Source: Chimonanthus salicifolius (Eukaryota; Streptophyta; Magnoliopsida; Laurales; Calycanthaceae). From it: a stretch of DNA of 64,000 bases. This document shows positions 21,656-33,390 of this stretch, in pieces; positions within the stretch are counted from its first letter, which is position 1; every line of letters begins with the position of its first letter. Below the pieces are notes generated by a model. It was given only the letters and a program-made list of their open reading frames with translations. It did not search any database and was not told where the DNA came from. The DNA lies in NCBI GenBank assembly GCA_013350335.1, contig CM023539.1, positions 13,516,302-13,580,301 on the forward strand. The letters are read 5' to 3'. Both the position numbers and the translations under genes were made by a program.

Positions 21656-22238
21656 GTCGTATATATAAGAGGATTTGAATTCATAACCGTTTGAGGCTCA
21701 TTTATTGCAAATAGTTGGGAACCGCATTTAATACTCTCAAAATAGAGGCGTTACCGAAAGATCAGTCAAGCAGTCAAACACATTCGTCAATCGAATGTTC
21801 TCAGTTTGAACATTCGAATCAAGCAAAACGATCGTCCGTTCTTTGTCATTGGTCGTCCACTTTTATCAAAGAGCATAAGCTCTTTCTGTTTTCAATATAT
21901 CAGTTGACCGGACCAACTTATGGTTGTCCAATTTTATTTGAGACTTATGAATATCGGAATACAGAGAATCGGTCAACCGTCTTAATTTCGGTTCATTTGA
22001 TTTTCAGTAACTTTGAATGTGCATTTTGTAAGTCTCAACAAGTCTAGAAATACTTCAATGAATCATGGGGACTTGCGTAATTTTCTAGGAGCCTATCAAA
22101 GTATGATCTATTAGTCACCTAACGTCTTAGAAGTGATACTTGAGCCATGATATTCAATTATTGAGTAACTTTACAAGTAATGCTATAACACTCATGCCCT
22201 AATACTATAGACACAGACTTTGGTCTTCAATGTCAATC
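21656..22238. other. Unassigned, possibly continuing the 20.8-kb repeat
   Basis: A small plus-strand frame (21715-22047) has no known domain. The text contains many GTCAATCGAATG / TCGTCCGTTC-like motifs, as in long copia LTRs. No gene is recognised. Confidence 0.3.
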
Positions 22239-22241
22239 TTC

Positions 22242-22704
22242 GGCTGCGTTTGGATGAGGATAAGAGGGGTTTATTTGGTAATGGAGGATTGAGGGTAAAA
22301 ATTCAAATTTTTATCCCTTTCCCTCCCTTTTTGAAAACCCTTAGGACTATAAGGGTTTTCAGAAAACCCTTGCTCCTTTTTTACCCCTTTACCCCCTCTT
22401 TACATTTATGGAGCAAAATATTTTAAAATGTTTTTTAATTGATGAATATTATTCAATAATTATGTTTCATAAAATTTTATTTTTATTTTTTATATTATAT
22501 AAATTTAATAAAAATATTAATTCTTATAAATTGTTAATATTTCATTTTACCCCTGCTTACAATTACCAAACAATTTTTTTTACCATTAGAGTAATTTTTT
22601 ACTTTACCACCACAATTACCAAATAAGTAAAGGTAACCCCTTTCAAAGGTGACCCCAACTTAGGAGTAACTCATATAAAATCTACCCTTCATCCAAATGC
22701 AGCC
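22242..22704. mobile_element. Tourist-like MITE, copy A
   Basis: 463 bp with ends GGCTGCGTTTGGATGAGG on the left and GGCTGCATTTGGATGAAGG on the complement of the right. TTC directly repeats on both sides (22239-22241, 22705-22707), a 3-bp target copy as in PIF/Harbinger elements. The interior is AT-rich between GGGGTT/AACCCC blocks, with no transposase. Confidence 0.82.
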
Positions 22705-22707
22705 TTC

Positions 22708-25080
22708 GTGTCTTGAGCCATTTGATCTTCAATATGCATCGACATGCTTCGCTTCCTTCTCCATAGTTGGCTTGTGTTAGATTGTCTTGATATTCAATAA
22801 ATGTCTCCTACGGAACTTGGGAGGATTCTTTCAAGCCTATGCCTGTAATTATTATGCTTAAACAGAGAATGTTAGTACCATTCGTCAATGACTTTGTTAT
22901 CAAAATTACCTAAGAACCATGGGTTGCAACCTTGGAGTTAACACACTATGCTTTTAATCATTTGCAACCTTGGCTTTCTATGTGGCAAACTATTGAAAAT
23001 GATATTATAATTTTAAATATAAATGATATCTGTAAGATAAATAATAATATATAAATTGCAACTCAATTATAACATAAATCATCATATATCCAGAAAGATA
23101 TTGACTTTGACTATTTAGCTATATGCAAAGTAAATTGAAAAAAAATTAAAAAGAATACCAAACAATATACATTGATCATATTTTAACATGATTCATAAAA
23201 AAATTAATGAACAATTTCAAGTTTAACTCAAATCTTTAATCACAAACAAAGAAAGAGAACAAAAAGTCAAATGAAAAAAAAAAAAAAAAAACTCAAAAAG
23301 TGATCCTATTATTAAAGTGGTGATGCATTTTACCTCTTAAGGACTTCTACCGTCTCATAATGCTCAATTTGACGAAGCAAATTTAGATTATTTTAATCAT
23401 TTCAATATATTTGATAAATATTTAGATGTAGCATGTTTAAATATTTTTTTGCATATCCCACTAATCACTATTAATTTCAGTAATGATACAAGACACCTAC
23501 TTATACATTTGTTTAAAAACTCAAAAAAAAAAAAAAATGATCACATCAATCTGAATTGACTTAACTCTACAATATCTCAGGTCGAGTGAATCAACGAGTT
23601 TTTTTTTTTTTTTTGAAATTTTCAATTTTTCTAAAAACTTTGCAAATTTCTCGTCCAAATTTTAAGTTTTCCAACATTGACTTATACTAAGTATAAGTTT
23701 GTGATTATTTATTATAGTTGAATTTTTCACTTGAGATAGGATTGAAAGAATATTGGAGAAAGCAAGTGAGGTACAGAAACATTTTTTCCTTGACAATATT
23801 TACAAAATAAAGACAACTTCATTTATTAATAGTAATGGACTAATAGGAGGTTTTTACTCCTTTTACCCCCAAAAAAAAAAAATTGCACACTTAAAAATGA
23901 TATTAAATTAAATGGAGAGATATTTATGAGCTTGTCCACCATCTTCTCATGCTCATGCCCATATCTATCATATCAGGTGTGATCGGTCACAAGGCCATAC
24001 CTGACACTATTTTCATTTTTTTAATCTTTCTTTCTCCACTTGAAAATCTAACCATATAGATTAAAAGTAAGTTTGATGAACTACCGCCGATTAAAATTTT
24101 ATTCCAAAACTCCACTTGAACTTAATGGTCAAAATTATCAAACATCTTTGAATTTCTTTTCAAAGATACCCATCAACTTTGACTGTTAAAATCAAATAAC
24201 TAAAAAATTGAACTTTAAGCTGAAATTTTAACTTGTGGTAGGTCTTCAAATCTACTTTCAATCTCTAAGATTTTTAAGAAAAGAAAGAAAAGTTAAAGAT
24301 AATAATAAAAATAGTATTAGGTGCAATCTTGTGACTGGTTGTGTAGACACTATTTATTGGGTATAAATAAGGATGAAAAAACCCTCAATTATGTAATAGT
24401 ATATATGATATGATGAGTAATGACTCCAATTGTATTATGTGATAGAAATTTGAAATAATTTTAAAATACCCAAGAAATATATACTTCTTTTTGAATTTGA
24501 GAATAATGCCTTTTATGTTTTTAAGACTTCTATTTGATAATTTATGTTTGAACATAAAAAAATAAGTATATTTTTCTTTTTAAATTATTTTTCCTAAATT
24601 TTCTACCAAGAGTAAAAGAAATATAATAAATGAATAAATCTTTATCAAAAGAGATATTTTCAAAAATTCTTGACAATATTCTATTCTGTTTGGATGCAAT
24701 AAAGGATGAAAGTACTCTTAAAAATAATCATCTTTTTAAAAGAAAAGAAAGGCTCATTTTCCATTTTCCAGAAAAGAAAGAAAGTTTCTTTCCCTCAATC
24801 CAAGTAAAGTATTAAATTCAATTCAAATAGCATGAAATGTAGAAATCAATAAGAAAAAAAAAAATGTACAATTCTTTAAAAAATTGGGTGTGTTTTGCAA
24901 CAGAAGGAACTCTAATCTGCCATCATGAATGGGAATCAATATTTTTTCTGTTTTTCACTCAAAGATCATTGATGAAAACCATTTCTTGATATCCTCGTGT
25001 TGATATGAGATATATTAAAATTTGAGAGGAGGTGTTGTCGATCTATCTTGTGAGAGAGGTGAGGAAAACTTGGTAAACAT
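22708..25080. other. Long AT-rich region without genes
   Basis: 2.4 kb with A or T runs at ~23276-23291, 23522-23537, 23599-23615 and 23870-23882. No frame carries recognisable protein text and I see no paired element ends. A small frame at 24630-24815 is Lys/Phe-rich, as composition would give. Confidence 0.5.
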
Positions 25081-25083
25081 TTT

Positions 25084-25531
25084 GGCTTCGTTTGGATGAG
25101 GGATAAATTTTACATGAGTTATACGGAGTTATTTTTGAGCAGGGATTACTCGTGAACAGATATTACCCTTATGTAGGTGTTATTCTTATCTTGTTTGGTA
25201 ACTGTAACTAAGAGTAACTTGACATATTAACAATTTTATGAGAATTAATAATTTCTATTAAATTTATATAATATAATAAATAAAAATATAATTTTATGAA
25301 ATATAATTATTAAATAATATTCATCAATTAAAAATATTTTAAAATATTTTTGCTCCATACCTGCAAAGAACGGTAAGGAAGGATAATGAGGGGCAAGAGT
25401 TTCCTGAAAACTCTATGCTCCAAAAGATTTAAAAAAAGAGGGGAAGGATTTTTTACCCTCATCTCTTCATTACCAAAGAATGCTAACGGAGGTTTACCCC
25501 ATTACCCCCTACTTCCCATCCAATTGCAGCC
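25084..25531. mobile_element. Tourist-like MITE, copy B
   Basis: 448 bp with ends GGCTTCGTTTGGATGAGGG on the left and GGCTGCAATTGGATGGGAAG on the complement of the right. TTT repeats on both sides (25081-25083, 25532-25534). Same family and layout as copy A. Confidence 0.8.
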
Positions 25532-25534
25532 TTT

Positions 25535-27637
25535 ATAGGACTTTATTATTTCCTTGTTATAAATTTCTAGAAAGTTGTTGGGCCTTTTATGCCAAGCCCA
25601 GTCCACACGCTTGCTGCAGCATGCCTGGCCTTGGCCGTGCTTAGCCGAAACCAAGCAATGAGGCCGAGGCAAGCAGGTTAGGATTAATGGGCTTAATGGC
25701 TCGGGCGTGCCTTAATAGGTCCATTGGGTCAAGCCTAGTAAGCATATTGGGCCTAAGCCCAATGGTAATAGTTAGTGGGACTTCAAGGCCCAGGTTTGTG
25801 ATCCCTTTCATCTCTCTAAGATTAGAACTCTTCTGCAAACAGAGACCACAACCTAGTTTCTCCCAAAACCTTTTCATTTCTTCATTAATTTTCTAAAGGA
25901 AAATTAAAGTGCAATACAATACAGTCCAGAAGGTTTACAAGAGTGCACCACAGTTAGTAATGTGTTTGATATTAATCTTTATTTTATTTTTCTACTACTT
26001 GTAACTTTATTTTCCTGTTTAAATTATTCTCAACCATCACCATCTTCAAACCTTCTCTCATAATCCCTGTCTCTTCTTTTTCGTTTTAGTTCTTCATTAA
26101 TGTTAGTAGATTCAATTGAAATGGAGCTATTGTACTTTTTATTATTGTGTGTTTTCTTGTTCCATCAAACTTTGATACCTTGGTCATGGATTAATTTATG
26201 AATCTGCTACATAGATTATCTTACAAGTTTCGAGAGTCACATCAATCTTGAGCATTTGTTAATTTTGAATCAATCATTTTGTGGCAATTGAGTGTGTGAA
26301 AAAGAATACTTGTAAATTGAATTCTTATCAAATTCAATCAAATAAGAATAAGAACCAAGTAGAATTCTAAATTCTAACTCTCTTAAGTTGATTTTAATAA
26401 TCACCCAAATACACATAGTTGTATACGTTAAGAATATGATTTATACATTAAAAGTTCTAGAGTTGATCAAATGAAAAAAATCAGACCCTTTAAATCTATT
26501 CAATGCAAGATTGGTGCATACTCTAGAAGATTTCATTAACACTCTCTCACAATAATGATTTTTTATATAATAGACCACCACTATGATTATCTGCTAACCT
26601 CCTTTTATTGCATATTTTATAGTGGCGTTCACTCGAGACCAAGTAATCCTTTTCATTTTTATGACAACCATTACACTAGCACTAGGTACCCCTTTACCCA
26701 AATTGCCTTCATCGTGATTTTAAAAAAATCATGGTGTCGGTTCTGATATCACTTATTAAGGACTTGATCAATATGACAAAAGCTCTAGAGTAAGTACAAT
26801 GTGAAAAATCACTCTTTAGATTTATCTCATGCTAGGTCGACTTACACTCCAAGTTGGACTTACCAATCACGTGACAACTCATCAATGAATCTCAACAATT
26901 TTATCAATCACTCTTTCTCTCTCTAATTTTATTAATATAGTTTTTTCTATCTATTTTTTTCTTTTTTTTATTATATTCTCAGCATAAATAGAATTGTGAA
27001 ACATTAAAAAGAATTGAGAACAAAATGGCATAAGAAGCCAACAGTTGGATAATAAAAATAATTCCAATGGTTAGATTAAATATTAAACATATTTTAGTAA
27101 AATTAAATTATAAATTTAGGCACAGTTAATCAAGACAAGCAACACCACTCAACGCATCCCAAGTATGCGATTTATTAATACGTTTTCTACTTAAGCCAAT
27201 TTAGACTGCAATATATAGGTCTGACAAGTGGATTCATGTTGGTACCCTTTGTCAATTGTATTTTGTTAATGAGCATGGTATGAGTCTAAAATATACATTT
27301 AAATTATATCATTGATTTCTTTTGAGTTCATTTTCTAAATAAATTGGTGGGCAGAAGTACTCAGTGACTAAATAAAAGTTTAGGTCGTTTAACTTTTTAA
27401 GAAAAATAGAAAATATAAATAAAAAAGAGTAGGTGTTTAGAATCACCTCTCTTATTGTGTGGATAATGATGCAGGTCTCCTTTCCTTGGTGGATAATGAT
27501 ACTAAATGAAATAAAGTTTGTCATTTGGAGTAAATGAAATTAATATACTTTCTTTACTTAAGATTAGTATTAATCTCAACTTTATCTATATTTATTATCT
27601 TTATCACGCAAAGTTTTAGTTCAAAAACAAAATAATC
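25535..27637. other. Intergenic, no gene recognised
   Basis: 25560-25800 is less AT-rich, with repeated GGCCT/GGGC words, and may be an old repeat. 25800-27600 is AT-rich with no paired ends or protein text. Confidence 0.45.
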
Positions 27638-27640
27638 TAT

Positions 27641-27866
27641 GAAGGGTGGATTTTTCTTTTTTTTTGGGAGGGGGGTCGGGGGGAGTGAGAGACGGGAGGA
27701 GGGAGACAATTTTTTTTTGGGAGGGGAGAGGAGGGGGGAGGGAGACATTTCTTTTGGGAGGAGAGAGGAGGGGGGGGGGAGAAGGGCGAGGAGGCGGAAT
27801 AAGAGAAGGAGAAGGGGAGGGGAGAAGGAGTGCGAGATGGGAGGAAGGGGGAAAAGGTTGTGTCCC
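27641..27866. repeat. Polypurine G-rich tract
   Basis: About 225 bases dominated by G and A on the plus strand (GGGAGGGGGGTCGGGGGGAG, later GGAGAGGAGGGGGGGGGGAG). It has many runs of three or more G, so G-quadruplex or triplex folding is possible. The frames across it are low-complexity Gly/Arg/Glu and not genes. Confidence 0.9.
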
Positions 27867-28465
27867 CTTCGAATAGAAATGTTTCTTATATTTTGTTGTA
27901 TATTAATATGTTTGATGGTAATTTTAGAAAAATATCAATTGTTGGTTCCTACAATTAAAAAACATTTTTTTTTATTATGTCACCTTAATGTCTAAAGTTT
28001 TCTCAATTTTCAAAGATTGCCTTTAAATTCTTGAAGTTTAGTTTTCTCTCAGTTTTCTTATCTACAATACTCAACATTCTTTTTCGTACATGCTCTCTCT
28101 CTAAGTATGTATTGTGAAAATTGACCATTTAGTAAATGCTCTCTCTCAATATGTTACGACTCATGTTAGAAAACTTTAAAAAGAAAATAAGCTCCATTTG
28201 TTATTATTATGATACTTAAAACATTTTTAATATAGTCTTATTTTAATTATTATTATTCATATTTTATTGGGCCCATTGTCAAATTTATTTGTACTTAAAT
28301 TTTATTTATTTATTATTTTAATAATTTTATCTCTAAGAAAATCTTTTAATATCTTCAAATATCATACAAAATAGAAATATCACAATACTCCATGATATTA
28401 CAATGATACTTTGTTGAATACTTATTATCTCCATGCAATTTGAATTTATATTATAAATTTTAAAT
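27867..28465. other. AT-rich intergenic, no gene seen
   Basis: No coding text. CTCTCTCT words at 28092-28101 and 28140-28147. Confidence 0.5.
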
Positions 28466-29066
28466 ATATAAAGGGTTTTTTTCTTAAAAGACCCCTTCTT
28501 TTGAATTTATTTGATGAAGCCCCTATCAAGTTTCAAAATTTTATTCTGGCCCCTATTTTTGGTAAAATTCAAAAAAAAAAAAATTTCACTTTAGTTTAGT
28601 AATGGTAAATTGATTTTTTTTTTCTTTGAATTTTTCTTAGATGTATGTCATCTGGCTCACTTGGAGGTCAATACCACTTAGTGAGTAGCACAATTAGAAG
28701 ATAGTTTTATGGATAAGTAGCATGTCAAAAGCCAATTAAATTAGACAATCTGAGTATTAGATTTTAAGATTAGAAATCAATGATGATAGGCATCCTCAAT
28801 TTCAATCCAAGGGTGAGAGTAAATCTAATTATGATCAAATTAAGAGTATGCCAAGTGTATAACATTATTAATTTAACAATAGAAAATGAGTAGAAAGAAC
28901 TCTCTCATGAGAGTTCCATAGAACACTTCAGATAGTGTAAGCTATGCGTTTTCAAAAGAAAGTTGACCTTTATTTGATATAGTAAAGGGGGCTTTTTAGA
29001 ATTTTTATAATATCACCTTTTCAAACAGGCGTAAAAGATGGAGACCTTTTAGAAAAATCCTATATA
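28466..29066. mobile_element. Candidate TIR element (~600 bp), class uncertain
   Basis: The left end, TATATAAAGGGTTTTTTTC then TTAAAAGACCCCTTCTTTTG, pairs with the complement of the right end, TATATAGGATTTTTCTAAAAG then GTCTCCATCTTTTA, over about 36 bp with small gaps. The flanks share ATATAA but no exact target copy of defined length. Non-coding. It could be a Mutator-like MITE or chance similarity in AT-rich DNA. Confidence 0.4.
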
Positions 29067-29137
29067 AAATTATAGTTTTATATTTTAAATTTTTTCCTCT
29101 TCATTTTCTTGCAAATATAATAACAGAAGTTTTTTTT

Positions 29138-29500
29138 TCTTTTTTAGCGAAAAGGTAAGTTCATTGAAGAGGGGAAACTCCGCAAAATTTACAAAGATAT
29201 AATGTATAGCTCGATTTGACCTACATAATGGTCAAAATAAAAAGATATATGAGGCCCAAAAATAGGCCAAGATACAAAGATCAATTAGTGCAAAAAACAA
29301 AAAAATGCCCTCTCTCTAGTAGGCAGATTGGTTCAGGGGGTGAGTAATGATCCAGTTAAGAAGGGTGGACCATAGAGGGTCCTCCTTTTAAAAAATGCTA
29401 ACCACCACAGCATTGAAAGATGCCGAGAGGTCCCTTGAATCAAAAGTATTGACCTTAGTCTCTCATCTGCAGGAGATGGGATCAGCAATTTGATGACAGA
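29138..29500 (-). mobile_element. Possible LINE 3' end fragment
   Basis: On the minus strand the segment ends in CAATGAACTTACCTTTTCGC followed by an A-rich tail (complement of ~29128-29150). This resembles the TTAATGAAGTTACCTTTCA-poly(A) end of the LINE at 8964-12640. The upstream 300 bp hold no readable ORF2 domain, so only the tail supports it. Confidence 0.4.
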
Positions 29501-30044
29501 AGTTTAATAATTTAAAAATATCTCAATATTTTCTCTCACAATATTATCCCTGCAGCAATATTTATCATGACACTTTACCCTCTTCAAGGCAAGATTTCTA
29601 AGTCTCTACATGAATGTGTTGATAATCACAAGCCATTGTAAGAAATATTTTATAGAAGAAAAAGAGGCTTAGCATTTAAACAATCAAAACTAAAATTTGA
29701 AAGCCAAAGAATAGTAGAAAATATATGAAAATTTTGGAAAAAATAAAATACAAAGAGTAGAATAAACTGGCGTTATAGAGGAGAAATTGCCGAGAAAATA
29801 CAAAAAAGACAAAAAACTTGAAAAGAAAATAAAATAGAGATGGAAGTGACAAATGAAGTCACAGGCATCCATACCCAGTGATGGCTCTTACGCAGAGCCA
29901 AACAAATGAAGCTTCTGGCCTTCTATTCACTATTCTTATTTCGGTGAAATTAGAACACTTGGTACTTGTAGTCCACTTGTTTTTTTTTTTTTTATCATTC
30001 TACTGTTTTCTCCTCTTTATAAGAAAATTCAAATCTTTGAAACT
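29501..30044. other. Intergenic, no gene recognised
   Basis: AT-rich. A small frame at 29878-30129 is hydrophobic (Phe/Leu) because of T runs and has no domain. Confidence 0.45.
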
Positions 30045-30370
30045 GGGGTGTAAATATCGGATTTTAATGATATTGGCCCGGATATTGAATATCGGCCGAT
30101 ATTATTCTTTCTCCTTTTTTTTTTTTTGAAATGCAGTTGTTGTTTTTTTTTTTTTTTTGGCTTTTTTATTTAAAAAAACTGAAAATAAGAAAAGAAAATA
30201 ATATCAGATGATATCGGCCGATATTTGAAATATCGGCAAAATGAAGCACCGATTTTTTTTTTTTTTAAATATCGGGTGATATTAATGATATTAACTGATA
30301 TTTGACTTATATATATTGGCCATTTTGACCGATACTCAATCTAAATCGACCTTTAAAAAACCGATACATT
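30045..30370. repeat. Repeat rich in ATATCGG / GATATCGGCCGATAT
   Basis: Multiple copies of the palindrome-like ATATCGGCCGATATT (30090, 30210) and partial ATATCGG, GATATTAATGATATT and GACCGATAC words, separated by T runs. A shorter patch of the same words lies at 46316-46375. No clean ends are found. Confidence 0.6.
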
Positions 30371-30374
30371 ATTG

Positions 30375-31059
30375 TATAGGCCAATACTTTTTACCTCAAT
30401 TTAAAATATTTTTTTTCTCCCATTTGAAGTCTAAAAAAATTTCATCTTCTCAATCATTTTTGCAGTGTCATTAAGAAAGGAGATGGAGAGGTGGGTCTTA
30501 AAATTTCATTTAAATTTTGAATGTCAAATTAGAATGATAAAATAGGGAAAATTTAGTTGAGATGGTTTCGACATGTATATAGGAGACAACTTTAGTGTGT
30601 AGAGTTGATAGGATGAAAATGATAGGCACATGGAAAAAATGTAGAGATATCAAAATGTTAGATGAACAATTTGGCTGTTTTTTGAGCTCAAGCCAACAGG
30701 CTAGCATTACTCACGAAGTCCTCACCAGTTCTGCACCATGACTGAGTTTTACCATGTGGCAAAATCTGATTGGAACTAGACAGGGAAACTCTGCTGGTGG
30801 ATATTTATTCTTCGAGCCCATCATTATTTCAATCTTTCTATAAATATAGTTTAGTCTTCACAATATATGGTCACACAACAAACATCCTTACTGATCGAGA
30901 GAGAGTCAAGTAGTTCTTAGTTGTTACTGGAAATAGCCAAGTTCTCTTGCTTTCCAATTCATGATTCCATTCAAATTGAGATTGTTCAATGGAGACGATC
31001 AATCATTTCCGATCTAAGTTTATGTGATTAGATGAACATTTTGAATTGCTCAAATACAT
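30375..31059. other. Intergenic, no gene recognised
   Basis: No protein text or paired element ends are seen. Confidence 0.45.
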
Positions 31060-32114
31060 GAAACATTGATTGCCCCTCCCCTCCCCTTTCCTCCACACTC
31101 CTCTCCCTCCTCCTCCACCTCTCTTCCTGCACACCCTCCCCTTCTTTAAGAAGAGCACCAGCTTCATCACAAAACTATTGTTAGAGCAAGTAAGCACAGA
31201 TCTATGAATATAGAATATACAATGGCCATCTTATATTAATTCAATGTATGAAAAAAAGACTATTGTATGTAGTGGAGATATGGATGGAGAGATCCAAGGT
31301 GGAAACTTTTTAGCATGCCAAATATGGCTAAGAGAAGAAGATAGCTAACTCAACTCTTGGTTCATACCCATTCATAAGGTTTATACCTCCTTACGTAACT
31401 TACATCTTGAGGCACTTATCAACCAATAGTTATGAACAACCTCTATCATCTCTTTCTAGGTTGGAAAGTAGGGAGCTCCACTAGCTCAAATCTTGCAAAA
31501 GCTACTAGAAGCTTTCCCCCCAACCCACCCTCCACCCTATCCCCGACACACACCCGTTCATCACCAAACTATCTTCATAGAAAGTTCACACGGATCGATG
31601 AATATAGAGTATTCAAGGGCTACTTTTTATAAACTCTATGGTTGAATAAGGACTGATGGATTTGATAGTGATATGGATGAAAAAAATCCAAATTGGAGAT
31701 TTTTTTTGCAAGCTTCATAAGGTGCCGTACATTGTTAGGGTTGAAAAATAGGATCTTGTATAATGATGGTGCACACTAACAAATGTATTTAGCCATTAAC
31801 GGTTCTCTTTCTCTATCAACCTCTCCCCCCCACCCCCCACCCATTCCTCCACACTCCTCTCCCTCCTCCTCCACCTCCCCTCCTATTCTTTAAAAAGATC
31901 ACCAGCTTCATCACAAAATTCTCTTTAGAACAGGTTAGCACAGACCTATGAATATATAGTATACAATAATTATCTTAAATTAATTCAATGTTTGAAAAAA
32001 AGACTATTGGATGTAATGGAGATATGGATGGAGAGAGCAAAGGTGGAGATTTTTTAGATGGCCAAATATGGCAAAGAGAACCCAAAACAAAGTCTGTCCA
32101 CAGTCAAAGCGTGT
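31060..32114. repeat. Triplicated repeat unit, locus 1
   Basis: Three diverged copies of one unit. Each starts with a C-rich tract (CCCCTCCCC..., CCCCCCAACCCACCCTCC..., CCCCCCCACC...), then a CTTCATCACAAAACTAT-like line, then GATCTATGAATATAGA-like text and GGAGATATGGATGGAGAGA. The ATGAATATAGAGTAT-type core lies at ~31203, 31600 and 31946. The same three-copy arrangement recurs at 40710-41560. No coding sense was found. The hAT at 32123 is inserted just after the third copy. Confidence 0.8.
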
Positions 32115-32925
32115 TGGGTGCTCAGGCCCAGCCCTACACCACCTAAGGCCAAATTATTAGGGCCCCCAAGTATAGGTTCATTCATTGAGGCCCCAAATGG
32201 TTGGGCCCCAAAAAATTCAAATTTTTTTAAGTCACCTTAAACACGTGAAAATCCTAAATCGCTAGCTCTAAAATCACTCCTCTCTTTCATGAAAACCCTT
32301 TCCTTTTGCCGCTCCTCTCTATTCTCTAAGTTTCTCGCTCTCTGACTCTCTCGACTCTTGCCACTGGCGCAACTCTCTCCCTCAGAATCTCACTGCTCTC
32401 TCTCTCATAGTTTGATTCCTCATGGATTTTCCAAACTCTCTCTTTTGGAGATCCCTGCTTCTGCCCAACGGATTCTCTCTGGTAATTACTAATCAATTTC
32501 TTCTTTTTTTTATTAATTTAAATTATATTTAGGTAGATTCCTTTCGATTCCATTATGTTTCTTTATTCTGTGATTTCAGATTCATTTGATAATTTTTAAT
32601 TTAGTTTGCTCTGTTATTGTTATTGAATTTGAATTTGAAATCTTCCCTTTTTCTTCTCTTGTATTTATTTGTTTGTCTGTTTTGGTTCCTTTTCCTCTGC
32701 GTTCAAGGTTAGTACGTAGAGATTGTGATAGGATGTCCTATTTGATTTGTTTGGGTTGTTTAGAAAAAAACCTGTTTTGATTGCTTCTGACTGTTTTCCC
32801 CCTTAGGCATGCTTGAGTCTTATTGATGTAATATGGGTTGTGATCTTCTTATGAAAATTTTGATTTGATGAGTTCTCTTTATGTTTTGACTAGGATGGAA
32901 TACACTTGATCTTTTCATTTGCTTC

Positions 32926-33131
32926 GTCTTGTTCTATACTTGTTTAACACGGGATTGGCATGGAGATGGATTAGGGTAAAAGAGAATATTGAAACACCTT
33001 TTGACATGTTTTAACTTTTACCAATTCAGTCTTGTTCTGTACTTGTTTAACACGGGATTGGCATGGAGATGGATTAGGGTAAAAGAGAATATTGAAACAC
33101 CTTTTGACATGTTTTAACTTTTACCAATTCA
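32926..33131. repeat. 103-bp tandem duplication in hAT 2
   Basis: Two adjacent units, 32926-33028 and 33029-33131, each starting GTCTTGTTCT and ending CCAATTCA. I see one difference (CTATACTT versus CTGTACTT). The near identity points to a recent slippage or unequal-exchange event in an otherwise decayed element. It lies upstream of the transposase ATG, in the leader or first-intron region. Confidence 0.95.
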
Positions 33132-33390
33132 GCAATCAGTTTGGGGGCTACATTTCTTGCTTTCTTTTTTTCCCATCATTTTCATTGAAACCTTTCAATG
33201 TTGATCATATTTACTTATAATCTTTGCTATAATGATATTTTGCAGACTGTGATTAATCTTGTGTGGGCGAGGTGGCGGGCGTATGATCATTTCCAACTAG
33301 TTCTTGTTTATTCGCAAATTAAATCATATTTTATTGTTCTTTAATTTGGATTATTTAATTGTTAATTTTGTTTTGGTTATCACTATCATT

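Noticed and set aside
20755..22160. Single SIRE-type LTR spanning the region
   Set aside because: Only phrase-level resemblance. No partner, no target copy. Kept as low-confidence repeats.
27639..27995. Gly/Arg/Glu-rich plus-strand frames
   Set aside because: Product of the polypurine tract.
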